A stretch of 64,000 nucleotides of DNA. Source: Bacteroidales bacterium UBA5833. GTDB taxonomy: Bacteria; Bacteroidota; Bacteroidia; Bacteroidales; Lentimicrobiaceae. Made by a program: the position numbers and the translations under genes. Location: NCBI GenBank assembly GCA_002433025.1, contig DJGZ01000060.1:1-64000 (forward strand). The letters are read 5' to 3'. Below are positions 28,348-36,576 of this stretch, piece by piece. The stretch's first letter is position 1; each line of letters starts with the position of its first letter. The notes below the pieces were generated by a model that had not been told where the DNA came from, made no database searches, and saw only the letters and a list, made by a program, of their open reading frames with translations.

Positions 28348-28379
28348 TTTGAAATGCTGCCTTTGTTGAACTGAATTTG
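28348..28379 (+). promoter_or_regulatory. Promoter of the class A PBP gene
   Basis: TTTG (28348-28351), a 20-bp spacer and TGAATTTG (28372-28379, 7 of 8... one mismatch to TAnnTTTG), ending 14 bp before the ATG, which implies a very short leader. Confidence 0.55.
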
Positions 28380-28393
28380 CGTTTACCTTATGT

Positions 28394-30769
28394 ATGAAAT
28401 TGAAATACAATAATATAGTGCCTTTAATTGCCAATGCGCTGAAGCGTTTTGCAAAATTTTTCTACCGCTTGTATGTCAAAATGCCGGTGAGAGAGATGAA
28501 GTGGTGGAAGAAACTGCTGTTATGGTCCGGCAGGGGTGTTCTGTATCTGCTTACACTGGCTCTGGTCGTTGATATCAACCTTTTCGGTCTTTTCGGATCA
28601 TCCCCTCATTTATCTGATCTCAGGAGCCCTGAAATGAATATGGCTTCGGAACTTTATGCTGCGGATGGTACCCTCATAGGCAGATATTTTCTTGAAAACC
28701 GTTCGCTTGTGGATTTCAGCGAACTTCCGCCTGATCTGGTAAATGCGCTGCTCTCAGCCGAAGACATTCGTTTTTACAGTCATTATGGGATCGATCTCAG
28801 GGCAACTGTTGCCGCCTTCTGGAGTACGGCAAGGGGAGACAGGAGAGGCGGAAGTACCATTACGCAACAACTGGTCAAGAACCTCTATAAGACGCGCGAC
28901 AATCGAAGCAAAGGATTGCTGCGGAATGTCCCCGGTATCAACACGGCCGTTTTTAAATTAAAGGAATGGATAAGCGCCGTTAAGCTGGAATACTATTATA
29001 CTAAGAACGAAATTCTTACCTTGTATCTCAATACCGTTGATTTTGGAAGTCTCGCCTTTGGTATTGAAGCGGCATCCCGCACTTTCTTTGATAAATCACC
29101 ATCTGAACTAACGATATCGGAGGCAGCCCTGCTAGTCGGGCTACTCAAAGCGCCGACCTATTACAGTCCGGTTTTAAACCCGGGAAATGCCCTAAGGCGC
29201 AGGAATAACATTCTCTCCCAGATGGAACAGTATGGATTTATTGATCTGAAAACCAAAGATTCACTGGTAAAGCTGGATTTGAATCTGTCGTACCGGAAAG
29301 CTGGGCCTGAAAAAGAGGAAACCGGCTATTTCAGAGAAGCGGTAGCCCGCAGTCTTGAGGATTGGTCCCGTATTTCAGGATACAACATTTATACCGACGG
29401 GCTCAAAATATACACTACACTTGATCCGGTGTTGCAGCAATATGCTGAGCAAGCCGTCAGGATTCATATGAAGAACCTGCAGGCGAAATTCTTTGAACAC
29501 TGGAAAGGGATGAACCCCTGGGTTGATGGTGAGGGTAAGGAGATTCCGGATTACCTGGATAAGCTTGCCGCTGAAACACCGCATTATGAGAGCTTGTATA
29601 ACATGTTCTCAGGGAATGCTGATTCGGTCAGAAAGTATATGAACCAGGCGAGGAGGATGAAAATCTATACTCCTTCCGGCCGCAGGGATACGTTGCTGAG
29701 CCCGATGGATTCCTTAAGGTATTACCGTCACCTGCTGAACACGGGTTTTGTCAGCATCGACCCCGCCAACGGGTATGTTAAAGCCTGGGTCGGGGGAATC
29801 GATTACCGTTTTTTCAAGTATGATCATGTAAATCAGGCAAGGCGTCAGCCGGGATCGCTTTTCAAGGCTTTTGTTTATACTTCCGCATTTGAACAGGGTT
29901 TAGGACCATGCGACAGACGTACGGATCAGCCGGTGAGTATCAGGTATACCGAAGACGGAGAGCAGCGGGTGTGGTCCCCGCACAATGCCGATTGGGTATT
30001 TACCGGGCAAAACATTACCCTGAAGAATGCATTTGCAAGGTCGGTAAATTCAGTAGCCGTTCAGCTTACCAAAGAAATGGGCTGGGATGCAGTGATTGAA
30101 ACGGCAAAGCGAATGGGAATAAAATCTCCGCTTAACTCAGTGCCTTCTGTTTGCCTGGGCTCCGGCGAAGTTACCTTGCTTGAGATCGTGAATGCATACT
30201 GCGCTTTTGCAAATGGCGGCCAGCTCAACGAGCCGGTCTTTGTAACAAAGATCGAAGATGTGAACGGAAGGGTAATCTATAGTCATAAATCAGCACCGGA
30301 GAGCGTTATTTCGGAAGAGGATGCATTTCTTATGAGTGTCATGCTCAGGTCGGGGCTTCAGGAGGCCGGCGGTACTACGCAGGGACTATGGGAATATGAT
30401 CTTTTCAGGTATAATACAGAATTCGGAGGCAAGACTGGTACCTCTTCAGATTTCTCTGATGGATGGTTTATCGGGGTTACCCCCGGGCTGGTCAGTGGCG
30501 TTTGGGTAGGAGGGGAGCACAGGAATACCCGCTTCAGGACCTCCCGCCTGGGTGAAGGACTGCGGACAGCATTGCCGGAATATGGAATTTTTATGGAAAT
30601 GGTGCTCAAAGACGAACGCCTTGGATCTTACCGGGGAAAATTCAAAAATCCGCCGGCAGGAGTCTCAAGAAATTATCAATGCAGATCTGCTGAGAGTGAC
30701 AATGATGCTACCGGAGCCGGTACTCAACCCGCCGGCAACGATTCATTGCCGGTTTTACCCGGCCCCTGA
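28394..30769 (+). CDS. Bifunctional class A penicillin-binding protein (PBP1A-type)
   Basis: This 791-residue enzyme polymerises glycan strands and cross-links peptidoglycan at the outer face of the inner membrane. A cytoplasmic basic N-terminus and a TM helix (~residues 42-62) precede the GT51 transglycosylase domain, with catalytic Glu123 in SAEDIRFYSHYG and GGSTITQQLVKNLY. The transpeptidase domain follows with Ser488 in the SLFK (SxxK) motif, SVN at 550-552 and Lys680 in KTGTS. The last ~50 residues are low-complexity and polar. All catalytic motifs are intact. No cell-division or elongasome genes are adjacent. Confidence 0.94.
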   Translation: MKLKYNNIVPLIANALKRFAKFFYRLYVKMPVREMKWWKKLLLWSGRGVLYLLTLALVVDINLFGLFGSSPHLSDLRSPEMNMASELYAADGTLIGRYFLENRSLVDFSELPPDLVNALLSAEDIRFYSHYGIDLRATVAAFWSTARGDRRGGSTITQQLVKNLYKTRDNRSKGLLRNVPGINTAVFKLKEWISAVKLEYYYTKNEILTLYLNTVDFGSLAFGIEAASRTFFDKSPSELTISEAALLVGLLKAPTYYSPVLNPGNALRRRNNILSQMEQYGFIDLKTKDSLVKLDLNLSYRKAGPEKEETGYFREAVARSLEDWSRISGYNIYTDGLKIYTTLDPVLQQYAEQAVRIHMKNLQAKFFEHWKGMNPWVDGEGKEIPDYLDKLAAETPHYESLYNMFSGNADSVRKYMNQARRMKIYTPSGRRDTLLSPMDSLRYYRHLLNTGFVSIDPANGYVKAWVGGIDYRFFKYDHVNQARRQPGSLFKAFVYTSAFEQGLGPCDRRTDQPVSIRYTEDGEQRVWSPHNADWVFTGQNITLKNAFARSVNSVAVQLTKEMGWDAVIETAKRMGIKSPLNSVPSVCLGSGEVTLLEIVNAYCAFANGGQLNEPVFVTKIEDVNGRVIYSHKSAPESVISEEDAFLMSVMLRSGLQEAGGTTQGLWEYDLFRYNTEFGGKTGTSSDFSDGWFIGVTPGLVSGVWVGGEHRNTRFRTSRLGEGLRTALPEYGIFMEMVLKDERLGSYRGKFKNPPAGVSRNYQCRSAESDNDATGAGTQPAGNDSLPVLPGP

Positions 30770-31004
30770 TTATCCGGTTTAGTTTTCAGACCGACACCTT
30801 TTTCCCGTGTTGCATATAGTAAACACCTTAAGACTGAGAACTGTTAGTAATTTTTGTAGCATCAAAGGATGCCTGAAGGGCAATTGGTTAGCATCTGCTT
30901 TGTGTGTTCTTCTTAAGTATAAGGTATTCAATTTATTGTAGCTTGGTATAAGGTAAATTGAAGAATGATTAAGCCGGATTTTAAGTATGCATGGCTTTTA
31001 TCTG
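30770..31004. other. Intergenic between PBP and SlyD-like gene
   Basis: Part of a 308-bp gap. I see no clear terminator after the PBP gene and no small gene; the only signal is the promoter annotated just downstream. Confidence 0.35.
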
Positions 31005-31012
31005 TAATTTTG
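31005..31012 (+). promoter_or_regulatory. -7 element of the SlyD-like gene
   Basis: TAATTTTG, a perfect TAnnTTTG match, with only a TTTA-like -33 at about 21 bp. It lies downstream of an in-frame ATG at 30991, so translation should begin at the ATG at 31078. Confidence 0.55.
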
Positions 31013-31077
31013 CACGGTTATTCAACATAGTGGCTATCCTCTTTGTTGGCAGTGCAAACATTCAAATTTCTCAGAAA

Positions 31078-31584
31078 ATGATTATTTCAAAAAACAAAGT
31101 GGTGTCACTTACCTATGAACTTAAGTTGGACAACGCAGAAGGCGAAGTGGTAGATATGGCGGATGCTGCACAACCGCTTGTATTTCTTTACGGAGCTGGT
31201 AATATGTTGCCGAAATTCGAATCAAACCTCGCTGAACTCAAGGCAAATGATGATTTTGAATTCACGCTGAGTTCTGATGACGCTTATGGCCCTGTGATTG
31301 AAGAAGCAGTGGTTGAACTGCCTATCGATATTTTCATGGTCGACGGAAAAATTGATCCGGATATGCTTTTTGTTGGCAATGTAATTCCCATGCAGGACAA
31401 TGAAGGCAGGCCTTTGGACGGAACCGTGGTTTCCATTTCGGATGATAAAGTAAAAATGGATTTTAACCACCCGATGGCAGGCAAGACCCTGCATTTTACC
31501 GGTAAAATTCTGGAGCTCCGTGAGGCAACCGCTGAAGAGATCAGTCATGGACATGTTCATGGCCCTCACGGTCACCATCACTAA
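31078..31584 (+). CDS. SlyD-like FKBP-type peptidyl-prolyl isomerase
   Basis: A 168-residue cytoplasmic isomerase/chaperone. The FKBP core is split by an insert-in-flap (IF) domain (~70-125), as in SlyD: VSLTYELKLDNAEGEVVD, QPLVFLYGAGNMLPKFE, and DDAYGP lead into the IF segment, and the core resumes at NHPMAGKTLHFTGKILELR. The C-terminus is a short His-rich tail (HGHVHGPHGHHH), likely binding Ni or other metals as in E. coli SlyD. The start at 31078 gives a soluble protein; the longer reading begins upstream of the promoter. A bidirectional terminator follows. Confidence 0.9.
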   Translation: MIISKNKVVSLTYELKLDNAEGEVVDMADAAQPLVFLYGAGNMLPKFESNLAELKANDDFEFTLSSDDAYGPVIEEAVVELPIDIFMVDGKIDPDMLFVGNVIPMQDNEGRPLDGTVVSISDDKVKMDFNHPMAGKTLHFTGKILELREATAEEISHGHVHGPHGHHH

Positions 31585-31608
31585 AGATTTATTTTCTTCA
31601 GATCAAAG

Positions 31609-31630
31609 ACGGCCGGAAACGGCCGTTTTT
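31609..31630. terminator. Terminator shared by SlyD-like and RsmI-like genes
   Basis: ACGGCC-GGAAAC-GGCCGT stem followed by TTTTT. It overlaps the stop codon of the convergent methylase gene by two bases. Confidence 0.75.
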
Positions 31631-32348
31631 ATTGTCTTGACAGCAGGAATACGGCAGGCACCCTGGGAGGTTGATAACCGGCTTTTTTCCATCCGGCAAC
31701 CTGACGGGTGATGATTTTTTCATCCGGTAAGGTCAGATTAAGCGCGATACAAAGCAGTAAAGCATCACTGCAAGTGCTGATGATAGATTCCAGCATCTGC
31801 CTGTTACGATAGGGTGTTTCAATAAAAATCTGGGTGGCGCCTGTCCTCATTGTTTCCCGTTCAATCTCCCTGAGTTTCTGAATCCTTTCGGGAGGCCTTA
31901 CCGGTAAGTAGCCATGAAAAGTAAACTGCTGTCCGTTGAAGCCGGACGCCATCAGCGAAAGCATAAGCGACGAGGGGCCCGAAAGCGGAACCACTTGAAT
32001 GCCTTTGGCGTGTGCGAGCCTGACCAGTGCAGATCCGGGATCTGCAACTGCCGGACAACCCGCTTCCGAAACAAGTCCGGTGTTCCGGCCCGATAGTACC
32101 GGTTCCAGAAATGATTCAATTTCAGTTTCTGATGTATGTTCGTTCAACTGATAGAATTCGGTAATGGAATCGAAATCCTTTCTGTACCCGCATTTTCTGA
32201 GAAAACGCCTGGCTGTTTTCAGCTCTTCCACCACATATACATCTATATACTGTAACAGATTCAGGTTGAAAGCAGGCAGCACCTGTTCCGGTGGGGTATC
32301 GCCCAGGGTGGCCGGAATCAGATATAATTTTCCTTTTTCCGGTTTCAT
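31629..32348 (-). CDS. RsmI-like SAM-dependent methyltransferase (tetrapyrrole-methylase fold)
   Basis: A 239-residue member of the TP-methylase superfamily, related to RsmI, the 16S rRNA C1402 ribose methyltransferase. Motifs seen are LYLIPATLGD at the N-terminus, GLVSEAGCPAVADPGSALVRLAH (the family's glycine-rich signature), VVPLSGPSSLMLSLMASGF, and IFIETPYRNRQMLE. Some Bacteroidota carry two such proteins, and this shorter one may be the paralogue rather than true RsmI; the substrate is therefore not certain. Its ATG overlaps the stop of the upstream dehydratase gene (ATGA), indicating translational coupling. Confidence 0.85.
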   Translation of the reverse strand: MKPEKGKLYLIPATLGDTPPEQVLPAFNLNLLQYIDVYVVEELKTARRFLRKCGYRKDFDSITEFYQLNEHTSETEIESFLEPVLSGRNTGLVSEAGCPAVADPGSALVRLAHAKGIQVVPLSGPSSLMLSLMASGFNGQQFTFHGYLPVRPPERIQKLREIERETMRTGATQIFIETPYRNRQMLESIISTCSDALLLCIALNLTLPDEKIITRQVAGWKKAGYQPPRVPAVFLLSRQ

Positions 32349-33298
32349 ACGGTTGTTTTAAATGGCAGGTTTTCCAGATCAATGTTTCCGCCCGAAAGGA
32401 TAATGCCGGTTCGCATTCCACTGACATTCAGCTTATTCTCGATGATTGCCGCCAATGGAACGGCAGAAGACGGCTCCACGATGATTTTCATCCGCTCCCA
32501 GATTAAGCGCATGGCCTCAACGATGCCCGCTTCACTCACAGTAACAATGCTATCCACATTTTGCATGATAATGGGGAAAGTGAGGGACCCCAGAGAAGTG
32601 CGCAGCCCGTCGGCGATGGTGTGAGGATCAACAGAGGGAATAATTATTCCTGCTTTAAAACTCCTGAATGCGTCGTCAGCGCCTTCCGGCTCGGCAGCGA
32701 TCACCCTGATATTATTGCCGAAGTATTTGGCTGACAATGCAGTGCCGCTTAGCAGGCCTCCACCGCCCACCGGAGCCATGATCTGATGGAGGTCGCTGAC
32801 TTCTTCGATCAGTTCTTTGGCGGCAGTGGCCTGACCGGCAATGATACGATGGTCATTGTAAGGATGTATTTCAACAGCGCCGGTTTTGTTTATCACTTCT
32901 TTCAGGGTTTCTTCCCGGGCGGCAAGTGTTGGCTTACAGAGTGTAATAATACCGCCGTAGGATTCAACAGCCTTCATTTTAATTCTGCTTGAATTTTCAG
33001 GCATCACAATATTGGCTGATATTCCCCTTCTTGAAGCTGCCAATGCAAGCGCACCGGCATGGTTGCCCGACGAATGGGTGGCAACACCTCTTTGGGTTTC
33101 ATCGTCTGAAAGCTGGAACACCGCATTGGTCGCCCCGCGCGATTTGAATGCGCCCGCCTTCTGAAAATTTTCGCATTTGAAAAATATTTCGCCGCCAAAC
33201 ATCCTGTTTATGGTGCTGCACATAAGCACCGGAGTGCGGTGAATGTATGGCGCTATTCTTTCTGCAGCCTCCACAACAGATGCTTTGCCGGGTAACAT
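32345..33298 (-). CDS. PLP-dependent threonine/serine dehydratase or serine racemase
   Basis: A 317-residue fold-type II PLP enzyme. The Schiff-base lysine is in AFKSRGA (~53), the phosphate loop is GGGGLLSG (~176-183), and SSGNHAGALALAA contacts the substrate carboxylate. It lacks the C-terminal ACT-like regulatory domain of biosynthetic IlvA, so it resembles catabolic threonine dehydratase or serine racemase, which share this scaffold. It could deaminate Thr/Ser or make D-Ser for the cell wall; sequence alone does not decide. It begins 7 bp after the LMW-PTP stop and overlaps the methylase gene by 4 bp, so the three form one operon. Confidence 0.88.
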   Translation of the reverse strand: MLPGKASVVEAAERIAPYIHRTPVLMCSTINRMFGGEIFFKCENFQKAGAFKSRGATNAVFQLSDDETQRGVATHSSGNHAGALALAASRRGISANIVMPENSSRIKMKAVESYGGIITLCKPTLAAREETLKEVINKTGAVEIHPYNDHRIIAGQATAAKELIEEVSDLHQIMAPVGGGGLLSGTALSAKYFGNNIRVIAAEPEGADDAFRSFKAGIIIPSVDPHTIADGLRTSLGSLTFPIIMQNVDSIVTVSEAGIVEAMRLIWERMKIIVEPSSAVPLAAIIENKLNVSGMRTGIILSGGNIDLENLPFKTTV

Positions 33299-33305
33299 AA
33301 ATAAA

Positions 33306-33776
33306 TCAGAGTTTTATGTTTATAATCTGGTCGATAATTTTGTCGGTGGCTTCATCAAGCATTTCCCATGTTTTTCTGAAATCGGCCCGGCCTCCGAAAT
33401 AGGGATCGGGTACCGGAGTGTTGCTCCCCGGATATGCCATATTCATAATAAAATCAACTTTATCCATGTCGTGCGGGTTCCGGGCAACTGAAGCGACATC
33501 GGCGTAGTTGCGCTGATCCATCACAAAGATATAGTCAAATTCCTCAAAGTCCGCTACCCTGAACAATCTTGCGCGGTGCCCGCTGATATCAATTCCGTTT
33601 TTCTGCGCAACTTCAATACCTCTCTGATCCGGTCTGTCGCCGGTGTGAAAAGACTCAAATCCACAGGAGTCAACTTCGGCATTAATGTTAAAGTCATTCA
33701 GTTTTTTGCGCATTATCCCTTCGGCAAGTGGTGAACGGCAAATATTGCCAAGGCAAACCATGAGAATCTTCTTCAT
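33306..33776 (-). CDS. Low-molecular-weight protein tyrosine phosphatase
   Basis: A 156-residue LMW-PTP that hydrolyses phosphotyrosine. The catalytic P-loop is near the N-terminus (Cys8-x5-Arg14 in VCLGNICRSP) and the general acid Asp124 lies in PDPYFGG. Length is standard. In bacteria these often act on BY-kinases in polysaccharide export, but no such genes are nearby. It lies 79 bp downstream of dnaA with a terminator-like hairpin between them, so part of dnaA transcription may read through into the PTP-dehydratase-methylase operon. Confidence 0.93.
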   Translation of the reverse strand: MKKILMVCLGNICRSPLAEGIMRKKLNDFNINAEVDSCGFESFHTGDRPDQRGIEVAQKNGIDISGHRARLFRVADFEEFDYIFVMDQRNYADVASVARNPHDMDKVDFIMNMAYPGSNTPVPDPYFGGRADFRKTWEMLDEATDKIIDQIINIKL

Positions 33777-33796
33777 ACTGGAGCATTAAAAACTAA

Positions 33797-33822
33797 CCTC
33801 ATCACAGGATTTCCGGATGAGG
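33797..33822 (-). terminator. Hairpin between dnaA and LMW-PTP (terminator or attenuator)
   Basis: On the minus strand CCTCATC pairs with GATGAGG over a ~12-base loop, followed by TTAGTTTTTAAT. The stem is only moderately GC-rich, so termination may be partial. Confidence 0.5.
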
Positions 33823-33855
33823 TCAGGGTATTATTTAAAAGTTAAACAATCCGGT

Positions 33856-35292
33856 TCAGATCTTAATTTTCTTTTCAATTTCTTCCACGTAATTCCTGAA
33901 TTGCTTGTCGGTTTCAATAAGGTTATTTACGGTACGGCATGCATGCAGCACGGTTGCATGGTCTTTGTTACCGCAGTGCAGTCCGATTGTTGCCAACGAT
34001 GACTTTGTGTGTTTCTTGGAGAAGTACATTGCCAGTTGCCGGGCCTGTACAATTTCTCTTTTCCTGGTTTTTGAATTCAGATGGTCCACATGGATATTGA
34101 AGAAGTCGCAGACGATCTTCTGAATATAATCAATCGAAATTTCTTTTGAGGTGTTCTTTACGAACTTATCAATCATCTGACGGGCCAGTTCAATTGTGAT
34201 GGCCTTTTTGTTCAGTGAGGATTGCGCCATCAGTGAAATTAAAGCGCCCTCCAGCTCTCTGACATTGGTAGTAATGCTGTATGCAAGGTACTCTATCACC
34301 TCTTCGGGCATGTCAATCCCGTCTTTATACAATCTTTTGTTCAGGATTGCAATGCGGGTTTCCAGATCGGGCACCTGCAGATCGGCGGCAAGGCCCCATT
34401 TAAAGCGGGAGAGCAACCGGGGCTCTATGCCTTTCATCTCAACCGGAGCCTTGTCAGATGTGATTACAAGCTGATGCCCGTTCTGATGCAGGTGGTTGAA
34501 AATGTGAAAGAATACATCCTGTGTTTTTTCTTTTCCGGAGAGGAACTGAATATCGTCGATCAGCAACACGTCAATCATCTGGTAAAAATGGACAAAATCG
34601 TTCTGATTTGAATTCTTAACCGCATCGATGAATTGCTGGATAAACTGCTCGGCTGTTACATAAAGTACCGTCTTGTCCGGAAAGTTATTCTTAACCTGAA
34701 TCCCGATGGCATGCGCAAGGTGTGTTTTGCCAAGACCATTTGCACTATATATAAATATCGGGTTAAAGGCCGTTTTGCCGGGGTTGGTAGCTACCGCGTA
34801 GCCCGCGGATCTTGCCAGGCGGTTACAATCTCCTTCAATAAAATTATCAAATGAGTAGGATTCATTAAGCTGAGAATGAACCTTTATCTTTCTGAGCCCC
34901 GGAATTACAAAGGGATTGGGAATTTCTTTTGTTGAGCCTTTGTTGAGATCGATGGGCATAGAAACAGACGGATTTGCCAACAACCCCTTGTTGCTTGTCG
35001 GAACCTGAATGGTATATGGCGGCCTTGCATCGTTAGAACTTTCCATGATGATGCTGTATTCAAGCCGCCCGTTCTGACCAAGTTCCTGCTTTATGGTTTT
35101 CTTTAGAAGATTGATATAATGCTCTTCAAGCCACTCATAAAAGAACTGGCTGGGGACTTGTATGGTTAACACACTTTCGTCAAGCTTAACAGGCTTAATT
35201 GGTGAAAACCAGGTCTTAAAACTTTGATAGTTGATGTTGTCCTTGATGATTCTTAGGCAATTTTCCCAGACCTCCTGATAATCTTTTCTCAT
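33856..35292 (-). CDS. dnaA: Chromosomal replication initiator protein DnaA
   Basis: DnaA binds origin boxes and melts DNA to start replication. The 478 residues show domain I (YQEVWENCLRIIKDNINYQSFKTWFSPI), a linker, and AAA+ domain III with a Walker A at ~183-190 (SANGLGKT), Walker B LLIDDI (243-248), and a sensor region with ELEGAL. The C-terminal DNA-binding signature is DHATVLHACRTV. The Walker A starts with Ser where most bacterial DnaA proteins have Gly; the GKT core is intact. The AT-rich 241-bp region immediately upstream may be relevant to the origin. Confidence 0.97.
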   Translation of the reverse strand: MRKDYQEVWENCLRIIKDNINYQSFKTWFSPIKPVKLDESVLTIQVPSQFFYEWLEEHYINLLKKTIKQELGQNGRLEYSIIMESSNDARPPYTIQVPTSNKGLLANPSVSMPIDLNKGSTKEIPNPFVIPGLRKIKVHSQLNESYSFDNFIEGDCNRLARSAGYAVATNPGKTAFNPIFIYSANGLGKTHLAHAIGIQVKNNFPDKTVLYVTAEQFIQQFIDAVKNSNQNDFVHFYQMIDVLLIDDIQFLSGKEKTQDVFFHIFNHLHQNGHQLVITSDKAPVEMKGIEPRLLSRFKWGLAADLQVPDLETRIAILNKRLYKDGIDMPEEVIEYLAYSITTNVRELEGALISLMAQSSLNKKAITIELARQMIDKFVKNTSKEISIDYIQKIVCDFFNIHVDHLNSKTRKREIVQARQLAMYFSKKHTKSSLATIGLHCGNKDHATVLHACRTVNNLIETDKQFRNYVEEIEKKIKI

Positions 35293-35533
35293 TCTCCCTT
35301 ATTAAGCAATAATTATTAAACCACTAAGAAACCTGCTATTCAGTTTTTGCGACCAGTCCGGTCATTTTGCATCTGATTGTCAGTAATTTTTAAGTTATCA
35401 GCAGTTGGACTGATTTTTCAACAAAAATCCCTTAAAAAAAGTTTAAAAAAAAATCATTTTGCTCTTGCTTTTACAGAAAAATATGTGTATTACAAAAAAG
35501 TCCAAATCAATGGATTGGCCTGTCATTCAATAG
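35293..35533. other. AT-rich dnaA upstream region; possible but unproven oriC
   Basis: Long A and T runs (35431-35460) and three 9-mers resembling DnaA boxes at 7 of 9 positions: TTATCAGCA across 35396-35404, TGTGTATTA near 35484, and TTATTCAGT near 35533. No exact TTATCCACA box is present, so this may be only the dnaA promoter region. Confidence 0.25.
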
Positions 35534-36148
35534 TTATTCAGTTTTTAAATATATTATTTCACTTTCATACGTTTTTCTGAATTTTGAATTCACCTGATCG
35601 GCCAAAGACCTTCTTACCCTGTAGGTGAGAAAACATTCCATATCAAATTGATTATCAATAATATGGATATTTTCCTCCTTAACAATTCTCATAACATCAT
35701 TCAGGTTGGGATAATTAAATCTCAACCTGTATATTTCATTCACAGTTTTTTCAACAATCTGAGCCTGATTCAGGGCGTCCTGAGTCGCTGATTTATAGGC
35801 ATTGATCAGTCCGCTGACACCCAGTTTGGTTCCTCCGAAATACCTGACCACAACCACAAGAATATTAGTGAGGTCAAATGATTGTATTTGTCCGTGAATC
35901 GGACGGCCTGCAGTTCCTGAGGGCTCTCCGTCGTCATTCACCCTCCAGGCAGCCTTGTCGGCCCCAAGCACATAAGCAAAACAATGATGCCTGGCATCAT
36001 AAAACTCCTTCCTGATGGAGTCGATTTCAGCCTTAACAGCAGCCTCTGAATCTACCGGCCTGGCAAGTGCGATGAATTTGCTGCCCTTCTCCTTATACAA
36101 ACCCGATGAGGGAGTATTGATAGTCTTATATGTGTCGTCGAATAACAT
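35534..36148 (-). CDS. YigZ/IMPACT family protein
   Basis: A 204-residue protein with the N-terminal UPF0029/IMPACT domain: SKFIALARPVDSEAAVKAEID, DARHHCFAYVLG, the signature NDDGEPSGTAGRPI, and VVVRYFGGTKLGVSGLI. The C-terminal ~70 residues match the DUF1949-type ferredoxin-like domain. Eukaryotic IMPACT regulates GCN2; the role of bacterial YigZ is not settled. It reads in the same direction as dnaA and lies upstream of it, separated by the AT-rich region. Confidence 0.9.
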   Translation of the reverse strand: MLFDDTYKTINTPSSGLYKEKGSKFIALARPVDSEAAVKAEIDSIRKEFYDARHHCFAYVLGADKAAWRVNDDGEPSGTAGRPIHGQIQSFDLTNILVVVVRYFGGTKLGVSGLINAYKSATQDALNQAQIVEKTVNEIYRLRFNYPNLNDVMRIVKEENIHIIDNQFDMECFLTYRVRRSLADQVNSKFRKTYESEIIYLKTE

Positions 36149-36576
36149 CCTGTGCCTGAGTAATTATATTTCTGAAGCGAAAATCATCTGCCTTTTTAAG
36201 TGAAAAGCAGTTTGCGCCATCAAACTTACTCATTTTTTCCGGCGTACATCCTGCCAAAAGGCCTATTTCTGCTTCAGTATTTCAGAAAAATATGCAATTC
36301 GAAGAATATCCGTGCAGTTATCGCAGTTATAAGTTTATTTTTCAGCGGATTCGTAAGAATGTTAATCCGGCCGGAGTGTTTTGCCGGATTTTGTCACAAT
36401 GACTTGATCTTTGGGCCTGTGCCGGATATTTCCCGTATGTGTCATGCTAATTATCATGCTGAATATTTCTCAACATTCGTCATACATGCCTGCCCAATTG
36501 ATAATTTTGCGCGTGCATTTCCTGATGGCCTGATTTGACACCATATTTATATTACTTAAATGATATTTCTGTTCCA
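36149..36576. other. Divergent intergenic region before a DMT transporter
   Basis: About 430 bp between yigZ and the transporter. A 112-codon open frame in the middle has irregular composition, no family features and no start context, and I do not accept it. The one clear signal is a perfect -7 element, TAATTTTG, at 36502-36509. Confidence 0.4.
36502..36509 (+). promoter_or_regulatory. -7 element for the DMT transporter
   Basis: TAATTTTG, perfect TAnnTTTG, 67 bp before the chosen ATG at 36577; the -33 position reads ATTCG and is poor. Confidence 0.45.

Noticed and set aside
36200..36538. 112-codon open frame upstream of the DMT transporter
   Set aside because: Irregular composition, overlaps the transporter promoter, and no recognisable domain.
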